Part shown: positions 1 through 6,251 of the stretch, piece by piece
How the letters are laid out: each line of letters starts with the position of its first letter
Numbering within the stretch: the stretch's first letter is position 1
Assembly (NCBI GenBank): GCA_017880705.1
Contig: JADGRS010000196.1
Location: forward strand, 1-6,317
Length of the DNA: 6,317 nucleotides
Origin: Burkholderiales bacterium
GTDB taxonomy: Bacteria; Pseudomonadota; Gammaproteobacteria; Burkholderiales; Usitatibacteraceae
Direction: 5' to 3'
Position numbers and translations under genes: made by a program
Notes under the pieces: model-generated
Told to the model about the DNA's origin: nothing
Databases searched by the model: none
Seen by the model: the letters and a program-made list of their open reading frames with translations, nothing else

Positions 1-396
1 GGCCTGATGGATCAGCAGGACGCGGTAGCCCGCTCGGTGCGTGGTGAGGGCCATGAAGTCCGCAACCGCGCGAACCTGCTCGATCTTGATGACGAGGCTC
101 TTCGCCTTGTCGGGCTTCGCGCCCGCGTCTTCGCCTTCCTCCTCCTCGAGGGAGGCCTCCGGAACGATCTCGCGGAAGTCGGGATGGTTGCCCTGTGAGT
201 ACCAGTGGCACGAGGCGCACGTGCCGCAGGCGATGCCCTCGCGCGGCGTCTCGCAAAGCACGCTCGCGGCGAGCGCGCGCGCGAACTCGACCTTGCCGAT
301 GCCGGCGCTCCCGTGCACCAGCAGCGCGTGCGGGATCCGGCTCCGATCCGCGAGCAGCCTCGAGAGCTCGGCGCGATGCCAGGGAAACGCGATCAT
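1..396 (-). CDS. holB: DNA polymerase III delta' subunit (HolB), 5' part
   Basis: HolB is the delta-prime subunit of the clamp loader that opens the beta clamp and places it on DNA. The first 132 residues are present; the gene runs off the left edge. The N-terminus MIAFPWHRAELSRLL leads into PHALLVHGSAGIGKVEFA (22-39), a P-loop that keeps G-x-x-G-x-G-K but has Val36 where an ATP-binding loop has Ser or Thr; this fits delta', which does not hydrolyse ATP. Four cysteines, C48-x8-C57-x2-C60-x2-C63, form the clamp-loader zinc module, followed by GNHPDF. Residues 81-100 are an acidic then lysine-containing linker (LEEEEGED to KPDKAKS) before IKIEQVRAVADFMALT and RVLLIHQA. The ATG at 394-396 overlaps the tmk stop as ATGA. 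mltG-tmk-holB is a widely conserved trio. Confidence 0.95.
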   Translation of the reverse strand, partial: MIAFPWHRAELSRLLADRSRIPHALLVHGSAGIGKVEFARALAASVLCETPREGIACGTCASCHWYSQGNHPDFREIVPEASLEEEEGEDAGAKPDKAKSLVIKIEQVRAVADFMALTTHRAGYRVLLIHQA

Positions 397-1013
397 GGGA
401 AAGCCTGGGCGAAGGCGACTTCGATCCGGTCGCGCACCTGCTGCAGGCCGCCCGACGCGTCCACCACGTGGAAGCGGCGCGAATGCTCGCGCGCGCGCTC
501 GAGATAGGACTCGCGGACGCGGACGAAGAATCCCGCCTTCTCGCTCTCGAACCTGTCGGGCGAGCGGGACTGCGCGCGCTGGCGCTCGAAGGCGACCGCG
601 GGGTCGACGTCGAAGAGGAAGGTGGCATCGGGCTGGAGGCCCGGATGCACGAGGCGCTCGAGCCCGACCACGAAATCGCGCGGCAGCCCGCGGCCTCCGC
701 ATTGATACGCATAGGTCGCGTCGCTGAAGCGATCGCACACGACCCACCGGCCCGCGGCGAGCGCCGGCTCGATCACGTTCGCCACGTGCTCGGCGCGCGC
801 GGCGAACATGAGGAGCGCTTCGGCCTTGGCATTCATCGCCACCTGCAGCACCAGCTCCCGCACTTTCTCTCCCGCGGGCGTGCCGCCCGGCTCGCGCGTG
901 AGGACCGCCTCGTGCCCGCGCGTGCGCACCTGCTCGCAAAGAAAATCGAGGTGCGAGGACTTGCCCGCGCCGTCGATTCCCTCGAGCGTGATGAACTTGC
1001 CGCGTTCTTTCAT
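393..1013 (-). CDS. tmk: Thymidylate kinase (Tmk)
   Basis: Tmk phosphorylates dTMP to dTDP with ATP in the cytosol, an essential step of dTTP supply. The protein is 206 residues, the usual size. Visible motifs: the P-loop EGIDGAGKSS (11-20) with Lys18; TREPGGT (39-45); the dTMP-binding DRF motif (94-96) in VVCDRFSDATYAY; and a LID region with several arginines (RAQSRSPDRFE, 146-156). Gly rather than Arg in the P-loop (D-G-A-G-K) with basic residues in the LID fits the E. coli-type enzyme. Residue 105 is Cys in YQCGGRGL where YQGGGRG is the common form. The ATG at 1011-1013 overlaps the mltG stop as ATGA, and the TGA at 393-395 overlaps the holB start in the same way, so coupled translation is likely. 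A longer frame continues upstream inside mltG, but it lacks family sequence. Confidence 0.97.
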   Translation of the reverse strand: MKERGKFITLEGIDGAGKSSHLDFLCEQVRTRGHEAVLTREPGGTPAGEKVRELVLQVAMNAKAEALLMFAARAEHVANVIEPALAAGRWVVCDRFSDATYAYQCGGRGLPRDFVVGLERLVHPGLQPDATFLFDVDPAVAFERQRAQSRSPDRFESEKAGFFVRVRESYLERAREHSRRFHVVDASGGLQQVRDRIEVAFAQAFP

Positions 1014-1993
1014 TTTCCGAGCTGGTATCTTGCCACCGCCCGATTGTGCTCCTCGAGCGAGCGGCTGAATTCGTGGAAGCCGTCGCCGCGCGCCACGAAG
1101 TAGAGAAATTGCGATTCGGCCGGGTGCACCGAGGCGCGCAGCGACGCGGCGCCCGGCATCGCGATAGGCGTCGGCGGAAGACCGTCGCGCGTGTACGTGT
1201 TCCACGGCGTGTCCGCGGTGAGGTCCTTCTTGCGGATGTTGCCGTCGAAGCGCTCGCCCATTCCGTAGATCACCGTGGGATCGGTCTGCAGGCGCATGCC
1301 GCGCTTCATGCGGTTCACGAAGACCGATGCGATCATGGGCCTCTCGGCGGCCTGCCCCGTCTCCTTTTCCACGATCGAGGCGAGGATGAGCGCGTCGTAC
1401 GGCGTCGCGATCGGCACCGCGGGATCGCGCGCCGCCCATACGTCGGCGAGCCGCTTCTTCATCGTCGCGTGCGCCCGCTTGAGGATGTCGACGTCGGGAA
1501 CGCCCGGCGCGAAGCGATAGGTGTCGGGAAAGAGCCAGCCCTCGAGGGGCTCGGGACCGCCTCCGACGATCGCGCGGATCTCGGCGTCGTCCTTGCCCAC
1601 GAGGGTGTGCTTCACCTGCGGCACGGCCGCGAGCTGCGCGAGCCATTGCTTGAGGGTCGTCCCCTCGACGAAGACGATCTCGAGAAGCACCACGTCGCCA
1701 CGCGCGAGCTTGTCGAGGAGCTCGAGGGGCGTGACGGGCCTGTCGAGCCGATAGACTCCCGCCTGGATCGAACGCGCGTTGCCGAGCAGGCGCCCGAGGA
1801 TCCAGAAGGTCTCGCCTTCCATGAACACGCCGTCGCCGGCGAGCTGGCGCGAGACCGCCTTCAGTCCCGATCCCGGGTGCACCGTGAATTCGTAGGGCAC
1901 GGCGGGAAGCGCCACCGGCGTACGCGCGAAATAATAGAGCCAGCCGGCGGCCAGGACGCCGACGAGGACGAGTAAGGCGAGGACCTTCTTGAT
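1010..1993 (-). CDS. mltG: Endolytic murein transglycosylase MltG (YceG), apparent ATC start
   Basis: MltG is an inner-membrane lytic transglycosylase that cuts nascent peptidoglycan strands in the periplasm and so limits glycan length. Read from 1993 the protein is 327 residues. Residues 1-26 form a signal anchor: two lysines, then a hydrophobic run (VLALLVLVGVLAAGWLYYF), then ARTP. A LysM-like region follows. The YceG domain shows LEGWLFPDTY (150-159), the active-site segment ASIVEKETG with the catalytic glutamate (205-213), RLQTDPTVIYG (234-244) and NTYTRDGLPPTPIAMPG (265-281). The first ordinary start in this frame is GTG at 1913-1915, which would remove the whole anchor. The frame has no ATG, GTG or TTG between the upstream stop at 2075-2077 and that GTG, so I place the start at ATC 1991-1993, 4 bases after the fabF stop. 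The product is certain; the start is inferred. The stop overlaps the tmk start as ATGA. Confidence 0.88.
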   Translation of the reverse strand: MKKVLALLVLVGVLAAGWLYYFARTPVALPAVPYEFTVHPGSGLKAVSRQLAGDGVFMEGETFWILGRLLGNARSIQAGVYRLDRPVTPLELLDKLARGDVVLLEIVFVEGTTLKQWLAQLAAVPQVKHTLVGKDDAEIRAIVGGGPEPLEGWLFPDTYRFAPGVPDVDILKRAHATMKKRLADVWAARDPAVPIATPYDALILASIVEKETGQAAERPMIASVFVNRMKRGMRLQTDPTVIYGMGERFDGNIRKKDLTADTPWNTYTRDGLPPTPIAMPGAASLRASVHPAESQFLYFVARGDGFHEFSRSLEEHNRAVARYQLGK

Positions 1994-1994
1994 G

Positions 1995-2004
1995 GCGCTA
2001 GCGC
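1995..2004. other. 10-bp perfect palindrome at the fabF stop
   Basis: GCGCTAGCGC reads the same on both strands and contains the fabF TAG stop (1998-2000). It sits directly before the proposed mltG initiation codon. It could form a tiny hairpin or be a chance product of GC-rich codons; there is no evidence of protein binding. Confidence 0.35.
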
Positions 2005-3233
2005 AGGCGGCGGAACGCGAGCGTGCCGTTGGTGCCGCCGAAGCCGAAGGAGTTCGACAGCGCCACGTCGATCTTCATCTCGCGCGCCACGTTGGGCACG
2101 TAGTCGAGGTCGCACGCCGGATCGGGCGTGATGATGTTCATGGTGGGCGGCGAAATCTGGTGGTGAATGGCGAGCGCCGTGATCACCGCTTCGACGCCGC
2201 CGGCCGCGCCGAGCAGGTGCCCGTGCATCGACTTGGTGGAATTCACCGCGAGCTTGTAGGCGTGGTCCCCGAAGGCCGCCTTCAGCGCGGCGGTCTCGTT
2301 GGCATCGCCGAGTGGAGTCGACGTGCCGTGCGCGTTCACGTACTGCACGTCCGAGGCGTTCAGGCCCGCGTTCTTCAGCGCCGCGAGCATCGCGCGGCGC
2401 GGGCCATCCATGTTGGGCGCCGTGATGTGGTTGGCATCGGCGCTCATGCCCATGCCCGCAAGCTCGGCGTAGATGCGCGCGCCGCGCTTCTTCGCATGCT
2501 CGAATTCCTCGAGGATCACGATGCCGGCGCCCTCACCGAGCACGAATCCGTCCCGGTCCCTGTCGAAGGGGCGCGAGGCCGTAGCCGGATCGTCGTTCCT
2601 TTCCGAGAGCGCCTTGCACGCGCAGAAGCCGCCGACGCCCGAAAGGTTCACGCACGCTTCCGCGCCGCCCGCGATCATGACGTCGGCGTCGCCGTACTCG
2701 ATCATGCGCCCGGCCTCGCCGATCGCGTGCGTGCTGGTGGTGCACGCCGAGACCATCGAGACGTTCGGGCCCTTGGCCTTGAACTGGATCGAGATCATGC
2801 CGGCGACCATGTTGATGATGGTGCCGGGCACGAAGAATGGCGACAGCCGTCTCGGGCCCTTGGCGATCATCTCGCGGATGTTGTCCTCGATCATCGGCAG
2901 GCCCCCGATGCCCGAGCCCACGTTCACGCCGACGCGCTCGCCGTTGGAATCGTCGATGACGAAGGCGGCGTCGTCGAGCGCGAGCTTCGCCGCGGCGAGC
3001 CCGTAATGGATGAAGAGGTCCGAGCGGCGCGTCTCCTTCAGCGGCATCCAGTCGGCGGAGTTGAATCCCTTCACCTCCGCGGCGATGCGCGTCGGCAGCT
3101 GCGACGCATCGAACTTCGTGATGGGGCCGACGCCGCTCACGCCCTTGAGGAGATTCTCCCAGGCTTGGGCGATGCCGATCCCCACGGGCGAGACGATTCC
3201 CAGCCCGGTTACGACGACTTTTCGCTTCGACAT
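1998..3233 (-). CDS. fabF: Beta-ketoacyl-ACP synthase II (FabF)
   Basis: FabF condenses malonyl-ACP with acyl-ACP in the elongation cycle and in E. coli also controls the C16:1 to C18:1 step. The protein is 411 residues, the normal length. The N-terminus MSKRKVVVTGLGIVSPVG is typical. The Cys-His-His active site is present: Cys164 in VSACTTSTHAIG, His302 in NAHGTSTPLGD and His339 in KSMHGHLLGAAGG, with Lys334 alongside. The gating loop SFGFGGTNG (395-403) lies near the C-terminus. The overall pattern is FabF rather than FabB. Position 337 is His where the E. coli sequence I recall (KSMTGH) has Thr. The ATG at 3231-3233 has no clear Shine-Dalgarno sequence before it; another ATG 23 bases upstream is out of frame. 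Translation may depend on coupling to acpP or on an unstructured start region. Confidence 0.97.
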   Translation of the reverse strand: MSKRKVVVTGLGIVSPVGIGIAQAWENLLKGVSGVGPITKFDASQLPTRIAAEVKGFNSADWMPLKETRRSDLFIHYGLAAAKLALDDAAFVIDDSNGERVGVNVGSGIGGLPMIEDNIREMIAKGPRRLSPFFVPGTIINMVAGMISIQFKAKGPNVSMVSACTTSTHAIGEAGRMIEYGDADVMIAGGAEACVNLSGVGGFCACKALSERNDDPATASRPFDRDRDGFVLGEGAGIVILEEFEHAKKRGARIYAELAGMGMSADANHITAPNMDGPRRAMLAALKNAGLNASDVQYVNAHGTSTPLGDANETAALKAAFGDHAYKLAVNSTKSMHGHLLGAAGGVEAVITALAIHHQISPPTMNIITPDPACDLDYVPNVAREMKIDVALSNSFGFGGTNGTLAFRRLR

Positions 3234-3269
3234 GGTATGTGGCGCGGAGCGCTCATGTGGGCCGCGCGG

Positions 3270-3286
3270 ACGGGGCCTCTCCCCGC
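3270..3286 (-). other. Small GC-rich hairpin between acpP and fabF
   Basis: The minus-strand RNA can fold GCGGGG-AGAGG-CCCCGT: a 6-base-pair stem with one G-U pair and a 5-base loop, starting 4 bases after the acpP stop. No U-run follows, so it is not a standard intrinsic terminator. It could stabilise the acpP 3' end or damp read-through into fabF, but it could also be chance in GC-rich DNA. The remaining bases of the 57-base gap hold no recognisable feature. Confidence 0.4.
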
Positions 3287-3290
3287 GAGG

Positions 3291-3530
3291 CTACTGCTTG
3301 ACGTGGCTCTTGACGTAATCGATCGCCAGCTGGACGGTCGAGATCTTCTCGGCTTCCTCGTCGGGAATCTCGCACTCGAATTCCTCCTCGAGGGCCATCA
3401 CGAGCTCGACGTTGTCGAGGGAGTCCGCACCCAGGTCTTCCACGAAGGAGGATTCGTTCTTGATGTCGGATTCCGCGACTCCGAGCTGCTCTGCAACGAT
3501 CTTCTTCACTCGGGCTTCAATGTTTTCCAT
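3291..3530 (-). CDS. acpP: Acyl carrier protein (AcpP)
   Basis: AcpP is the small acidic four-helix protein that carries growing acyl chains on a 4'-phosphopantetheine arm among FabD, FabH, FabG, FabF and the acyltransferases. The protein is 79 residues, the usual size. The attachment site is Ser37 in the hallmark [19 protein letters not shown] region (33-51), and helix II that follows is strongly acidic, as needed for docking to basic patches on partner enzymes. The N-terminus [18 protein letters not shown] is typical. The start has a strong GGAGGA site. A longer frame reads upstream through the fabG-acpP gap, but the family length and the ribosome binding site settle the start at 3530. The gene has gaps of 86 bases upstream and 57 bases downstream, so it may be expressed partly on its own. 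Confidence 0.98.
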   Translation of the reverse strand: MENIEARVKKIVAEQLGVAESDIKNESSFVEDLGADSLDNVELVMALEEEFECEIPDEEAEKISTVQLAIDYVKSHVKQ

Positions 3531-3535
3531 CGACT

Positions 3536-3541
3536 TCCTCC
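3536..3541 (-). promoter_or_regulatory. Strong Shine-Dalgarno sequence for acpP
   Basis: GGAGGA on the minus strand, ending 5 bases before the acpP ATG at 3528-3530. It is the best match to the anti-Shine-Dalgarno in the window, and it fits acyl carrier protein being made at far higher levels than its neighbours. Confidence 0.85.
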
Positions 3542-3585
3542 AAGCTCTTGTTTCTATGGTTGGCGTGGTGCACAAAAAGCGCGTA

Positions 3586-3594
3586 ATTCTACCA
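3586..3594 (-). promoter_or_regulatory. Candidate extended -10 promoter driving acpP
   Basis: The minus strand reads TGGTAGAAT, a TGn extension followed by TAGAAT (one mismatch to TATAAT). No convincing -35 hexamer sits 16-18 bases upstream, which an extended -10 can tolerate. It lies in the 86-base, AT-richer gap between fabG and acpP, and would start a leader of about 50 bases. E. coli acpP also has its own promoter near this position, which fits the high demand for ACP. This is a sequence match only. Confidence 0.45.
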
Positions 3595-3616
3595 TGCGTC
3601 ACTTCGATTTTCGCTT

Positions 3617-4357
3617 TCATTCCATATGCATGCCGCCGTTCACGTGGAGCGTCGCGCCCGTGATGTAGGCCGCCGCCGGCGAGCACAGGAACAACACCGC
3701 CTGGGCCACGTCGTCGACGCGCCCCAGGCGTCCGAGCGGCACGCCCTCGACGAGCTTCTTCACCTGCTCCTCGGGCAGCGCTCGCGTCATGTCGGTCTCG
3801 ATGAAGCCGGGAGCGACGCAATTCACGGTGATGTTGCGGCTGCCGACTTCGCGCGCGAGGGACTTGGAGAATCCCACCATCCCCGCCTTCGCCGCGGCGT
3901 AGTTGGTCTGCCCCGCGTTGCCGGTGAAGCCCACGACGGAGGTCACGTTCACGATGCGGCCCGCGCGCGCCTTCATCATTCCGCGCAGTACGGCGCGCGA
4001 CAGCACGAACACCGAGCGAAGGTTGGTCGCCTGGATGTCGTCCCACTCCTCGTCCTTCATGCGCGCGAGGAGATTGTCGCGCGTGGCGCCCGCATTGTTG
4101 ACGAGAATCGAGACGGCGCCGAATTCCTGCTGCGACTTGTCCACGAGCTCGGCGCATTGGGCCGAATCGCGCACGTCCAGCACGCGTCCGGCGCCCTTTG
4201 CCCCCAGGTCGGCGAGGGCCTTGGATATCGCCTCGGCGCCCTTCTCCGACATCGAGGTGCCGATCACGGTCGCGTTGGCCCTGGCGAGGGCCTCGAGGAT
4301 GCACGCGCCGATACCGCGCGATGCGCCGGTGACGATGGCGACTTGTCCGTTCAACAT
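3617..4357 (-). CDS. fabG: 3-oxoacyl-ACP reductase (FabG)
   Basis: FabG is the NADPH-dependent reductase that turns beta-ketoacyl-ACP into beta-hydroxyacyl-ACP in each elongation cycle; it normally acts as a tetramer. The protein is 246 residues, a classical short-chain dehydrogenase length. Visible motifs: the cofactor-binding TGASRGIG (10-17), NNAG (87-90), and the catalytic set Asn112, Ser140, Tyr153 and Lys157 (Y-A-A-A-K). PGFIETDM (183-190) is the usual loop after the active site. I chose the ATG at 4355-4357, 4 bases after the fabD stop, because [15 protein letters not shown] begins directly at the first beta strand. The reading frame extends 25 codons upstream to an ATG at 4432 inside fabD, but that extension (Arg/Pro/Ser-rich) does not resemble the family. 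The sequence before the chosen ATG has only a weak AGGA, so coupling to fabD is likely. Confidence 0.98.
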   Translation of the reverse strand: MLNGQVAIVTGASRGIGACILEALARANATVIGTSMSEKGAEAISKALADLGAKGAGRVLDVRDSAQCAELVDKSQQEFGAVSILVNNAGATRDNLLARMKDEEWDDIQATNLRSVFVLSRAVLRGMMKARAGRIVNVTSVVGFTGNAGQTNYAAAKAGMVGFSKSLAREVGSRNITVNCVAPGFIETDMTRALPEEQVKKLVEGVPLGRLGRVDDVAQAVLFLCSPAAAYITGATLHVNGGMHME

Positions 4358-4361
4358 GGTC

Positions 4362-5288
4362 CTAGGCCTGTGCGGTTGCCGCGACGAGCGCGGCCGAATC
4401 GCTGAGCGAGACGTATTCGATGTCGGGAACAATGCGCTTGCTCAAACCCGTGAGAACCTTGCCGGGGCCGCACTCGACCATGCGCGTCACGCCCTTGCGT
4501 CCGAGGAACTTGACGGTCTCGATCCAGCGCACCGGGTTGTAGAGCTGTTCTACCAAGGCTTTCCGAATCCTCGCGGGATCGTCGAAAGACTCGACGAAGC
4601 GGTTGTGGATGACGTGGATCATCGGCTTCCTCACCTCGAGCGCCTCGAGGCGCTCGCGCAGGCGCTCGGCCGCGGGCTTCATGAGGCTGCAGTGCGACGG
4701 GGCGCTCATCGGCAGCATCACCGCGCGCTTGGCGCCCATGCGCTTGGCGATCGCCATGGCGCGCTCGACCGCGCCGCGATGCCCCGCCACCACGACCTGC
4801 CCCGGCGAATTGAGATTGGCGGGCTCGACGACTTCGCCTTGGGACGCTTCCGCGCACACCGTGGCCAAGGCATCGTCCGCGAGCCCGAGGATCGCGGCGA
4901 TTCCGCCGGTGCCTTCGGGCACGGCCTCCTGCATGGCCTGGGCGCGGAAGCGCACCAGCGCGAGCGCGTCCTCGAAGCGAATCGAGTTCGCGGCCACGAG
5001 CGCGCTGTATTCGCCGAGGCTGTGGCCCGCGAGCCACGAAGGCATCGACCCCGACCGTTCCTGCCACGCGCGCCAGCAGGCCACGCCCGCGACGAGCATC
5101 ACGGGCTGCGTGTTGATGGTCTGGTTGAGCGCCTCCGCGGGGCCGTCGCGCACCATCGTCCACAGGTCCACGCCGAGAATCGCGTTCGCCTCGAGAAACG
5201 TCTTCTCGACGATGGGCATGTCGGAGAAGCCCTGCATCATGCCGACGGATTGGGAGCCCTGGCCGGGGAAGACGATCGCGAGCGACAT
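4362..5288 (-). CDS. fabD: Malonyl-CoA:ACP transacylase (FabD)
   Basis: FabD transfers malonate from CoA to the phosphopantetheine of AcpP, giving the chain-extender substrate for FabH and FabF. The protein is 308 residues, normal for the family. Motifs in order: the N-terminal FPGQGSQ (7-13) that helps form the oxyanion hole; the nucleophile elbow GHSLGEY (88-94) with catalytic Ser90; Arg115 in RFRAQAMQ, placed to bind the malonyl carboxylate; catalytic His199 in SAPSHCSLM; and the C-terminal GPGKVLTGL (274-282). The start ATG at 5286-5288 has a Shine-Dalgarno sequence inside fabH, and the TAG stop lies 4 bases before fabG. The segment IHNRFVESFDDP (227-238) departs from the more usual V-N-N-V-D or H-N-V-D type sequence I recall at this place, but it is outside the catalytic residues. 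Confidence 0.98.
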   Translation of the reverse strand: MSLAIVFPGQGSQSVGMMQGFSDMPIVEKTFLEANAILGVDLWTMVRDGPAEALNQTINTQPVMLVAGVACWRAWQERSGSMPSWLAGHSLGEYSALVAANSIRFEDALALVRFRAQAMQEAVPEGTGGIAAILGLADDALATVCAEASQGEVVEPANLNSPGQVVVAGHRGAVERAMAIAKRMGAKRAVMLPMSAPSHCSLMKPAAERLRERLEALEVRKPMIHVIHNRFVESFDDPARIRKALVEQLYNPVRWIETVKFLGRKGVTRMVECGPGKVLTGLSKRIVPDIEYVSLSDSAALVAATAQA

Positions 5289-5291
5289 GAG

Positions 5292-6251
5292 TCAATACCT
5301 CAGGAGCACGGAGCCCCAGGTGAAGCCGCCGCCGACGCCCTGCAGCAGCACGAGGTGCCCTTTGCGCACGCGCCCGTCGCGGACCGCGACGTCGAGCGCG
5401 AGGGGAATCGACGCCGCCGAAGTGTTGGCGTGCCGATCGACCGTGACGATGCACTTCGCTTCCGGAATGCCGAGCTTCTTCGCCACGTGCGAGACGATGC
5501 GCACGTTGGCCTGGTGGGGAATGTAGATGTCGAGGTCCTCGATCGTCATTGCGTTGGCGGCGAGAGCCTCGCGCGCGCTCTCCTCGAGGACGCGAACCGC
5601 GAGCTTGAAGACGGCACCGCCATCCATCTTGAGCGTGGGATCGCCCTGCACCGCGCCGCCGGACACGTGGCCCGGCGTGTTCAGGATCGACGCGTAGCTG
5701 CCGTCCGCATGCAGGTGGCTCGAGAGGATGCCGGGCACGTCGGAGGCTTCGAGCACCACTGCGCCCGCGCCGTCGCCGAAGAGCACGCACGTGCCGCGAT
5801 CCTTCCAGTCGAGGATGCGCGAGAAGATCTCCGCTCCCACCACGAGCGCGCAGCGGCTCTGCCCCGAGCGGATGAAGAGGTCGGCGGTGCCGAGCGCGTA
5901 GACGAAGCCCGAGCACACCGCCTGCAGGTCGAACGCGGCGCCCCTCTTCACGCCGAGCTTCGCCTGCAGCAGGCACGCGCTCGAGGGAAACACCATGTCG
6001 GGCGTCGACGTCGCGAGCACGATGAGGTCGACGTCCTCGGGACCGCGCCCCGCGGCCGCCAGCGCGTTGCGGCAGGCGTGGAGCGCGAGATCGCTCGTGA
6101 ACTCGCCCTCGGCGGCGATATGGCGTTCGCGGATTCCGGTGCGCGCGACGATCCAGTCGTCGCTCGTCTCGACGAGCGATTCGAGGTCGCGGTTGGTGAC
6201 GAGCTTTTCGGGCAGGTAGCTCCCGGTGCCGGTGATGCGGGAGTACGTCAT
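5292..6251 (-). CDS. fabH: Beta-ketoacyl-ACP synthase III (FabH)
   Basis: FabH condenses acetyl-CoA with malonyl-ACP to start type II fatty acid synthesis in the cytosol. The protein is 319 residues, the usual length. The N-terminus [16 protein letters not shown] is typical of the family and fixes the ATG start. The catalytic triad is visible: Cys113 in AVCSGF, His246 in IPHQAN and Asn276 in HANTSAAS. The Gly-rich C-terminal segment ([10 protein letters not shown], about 305-314) closes the active site. A Shine-Dalgarno-like GGAAAGGG lies 4 bases before the ATG (6256-6263), and the start overlaps the upstream stop as ATGA. The next gene, fabD, starts 3 bases after the fabH stop. All key residues are intact and nothing suggests truncation or transfer. 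Confidence 0.98.
   Translation of the reverse strand: MTYSRITGTGSYLPEKLVTNRDLESLVETSDDWIVARTGIRERHIAAEGEFTSDLALHACRNALAAAGRGPEDVDLIVLATSTPDMVFPSSACLLQAKLGVKRGAAFDLQAVCSGFVYALGTADLFIRSGQSRCALVVGAEIFSRILDWKDRGTCVLFGDGAGAVVLEASDVPGILSSHLHADGSYASILNTPGHVSGGAVQGDPTLKMDGGAVFKLAVRVLEESAREALAANAMTIEDLDIYIPHQANVRIVSHVAKKLGIPEAKCIVTVDRHANTSAASIPLALDVAVRDGRVRKGHLVLLQGVGGGFTWGSVLLRY
5297..5302 (-). promoter_or_regulatory. Ribosome binding site for fabD, inside the fabH 3' end
   Basis: The minus strand reads TGAGGT here, ending 8 bases before the fabD ATG. It lies within the last codons of fabH, so the two genes are probably translationally coupled. Confidence 0.6.

Noticed and set aside
1010..1915. Short mltG model starting at GTG 1913-1915
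   Set aside because: It would delete the hydrophobic anchor encoded in frame directly upstream, and MltG is a membrane-anchored enzyme. It also leaves an unexplained 82-base gap in an otherwise tightly packed run.
1046..1975. A 309-codon plus-strand open frame opposite mltG
   Set aside because: It is a compositional shadow: low-complexity Arg/Glu/His/Val-rich translation, no domain, and MltG on the minus strand has clear family motifs.
3270..3286. Intrinsic terminator after acpP
   Set aside because: The stem is short and no U-run follows on the minus-strand RNA, so I report it only as a hairpin.
1989..3668. A 559-codon plus-strand open frame antisense to fabF, acpP and the fabG 3' end
   Set aside because: It mirrors strongly conserved genes on the other strand, its product is Arg/His/Asp/Val/Gly-rich without recognisable domains, and long antisense frames are expected when GC-rich third positions suppress stop codons.
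4358..4432. N-terminal extension of FabG to the ATG at 4432
   Set aside because: The 25 extra residues lie within fabD, are Arg/Pro/Ser-rich and do not match FabG; the ATG at 4357 starts directly at the Rossmann-fold first strand.
4351..5976. A 541-codon minus-strand frame overlapping fabH and fabD in another register
   Set aside because: The translation is Arg/Ala/Gly-rich noise, while FabH and FabD in their own frames have full catalytic motifs and normal lengths.
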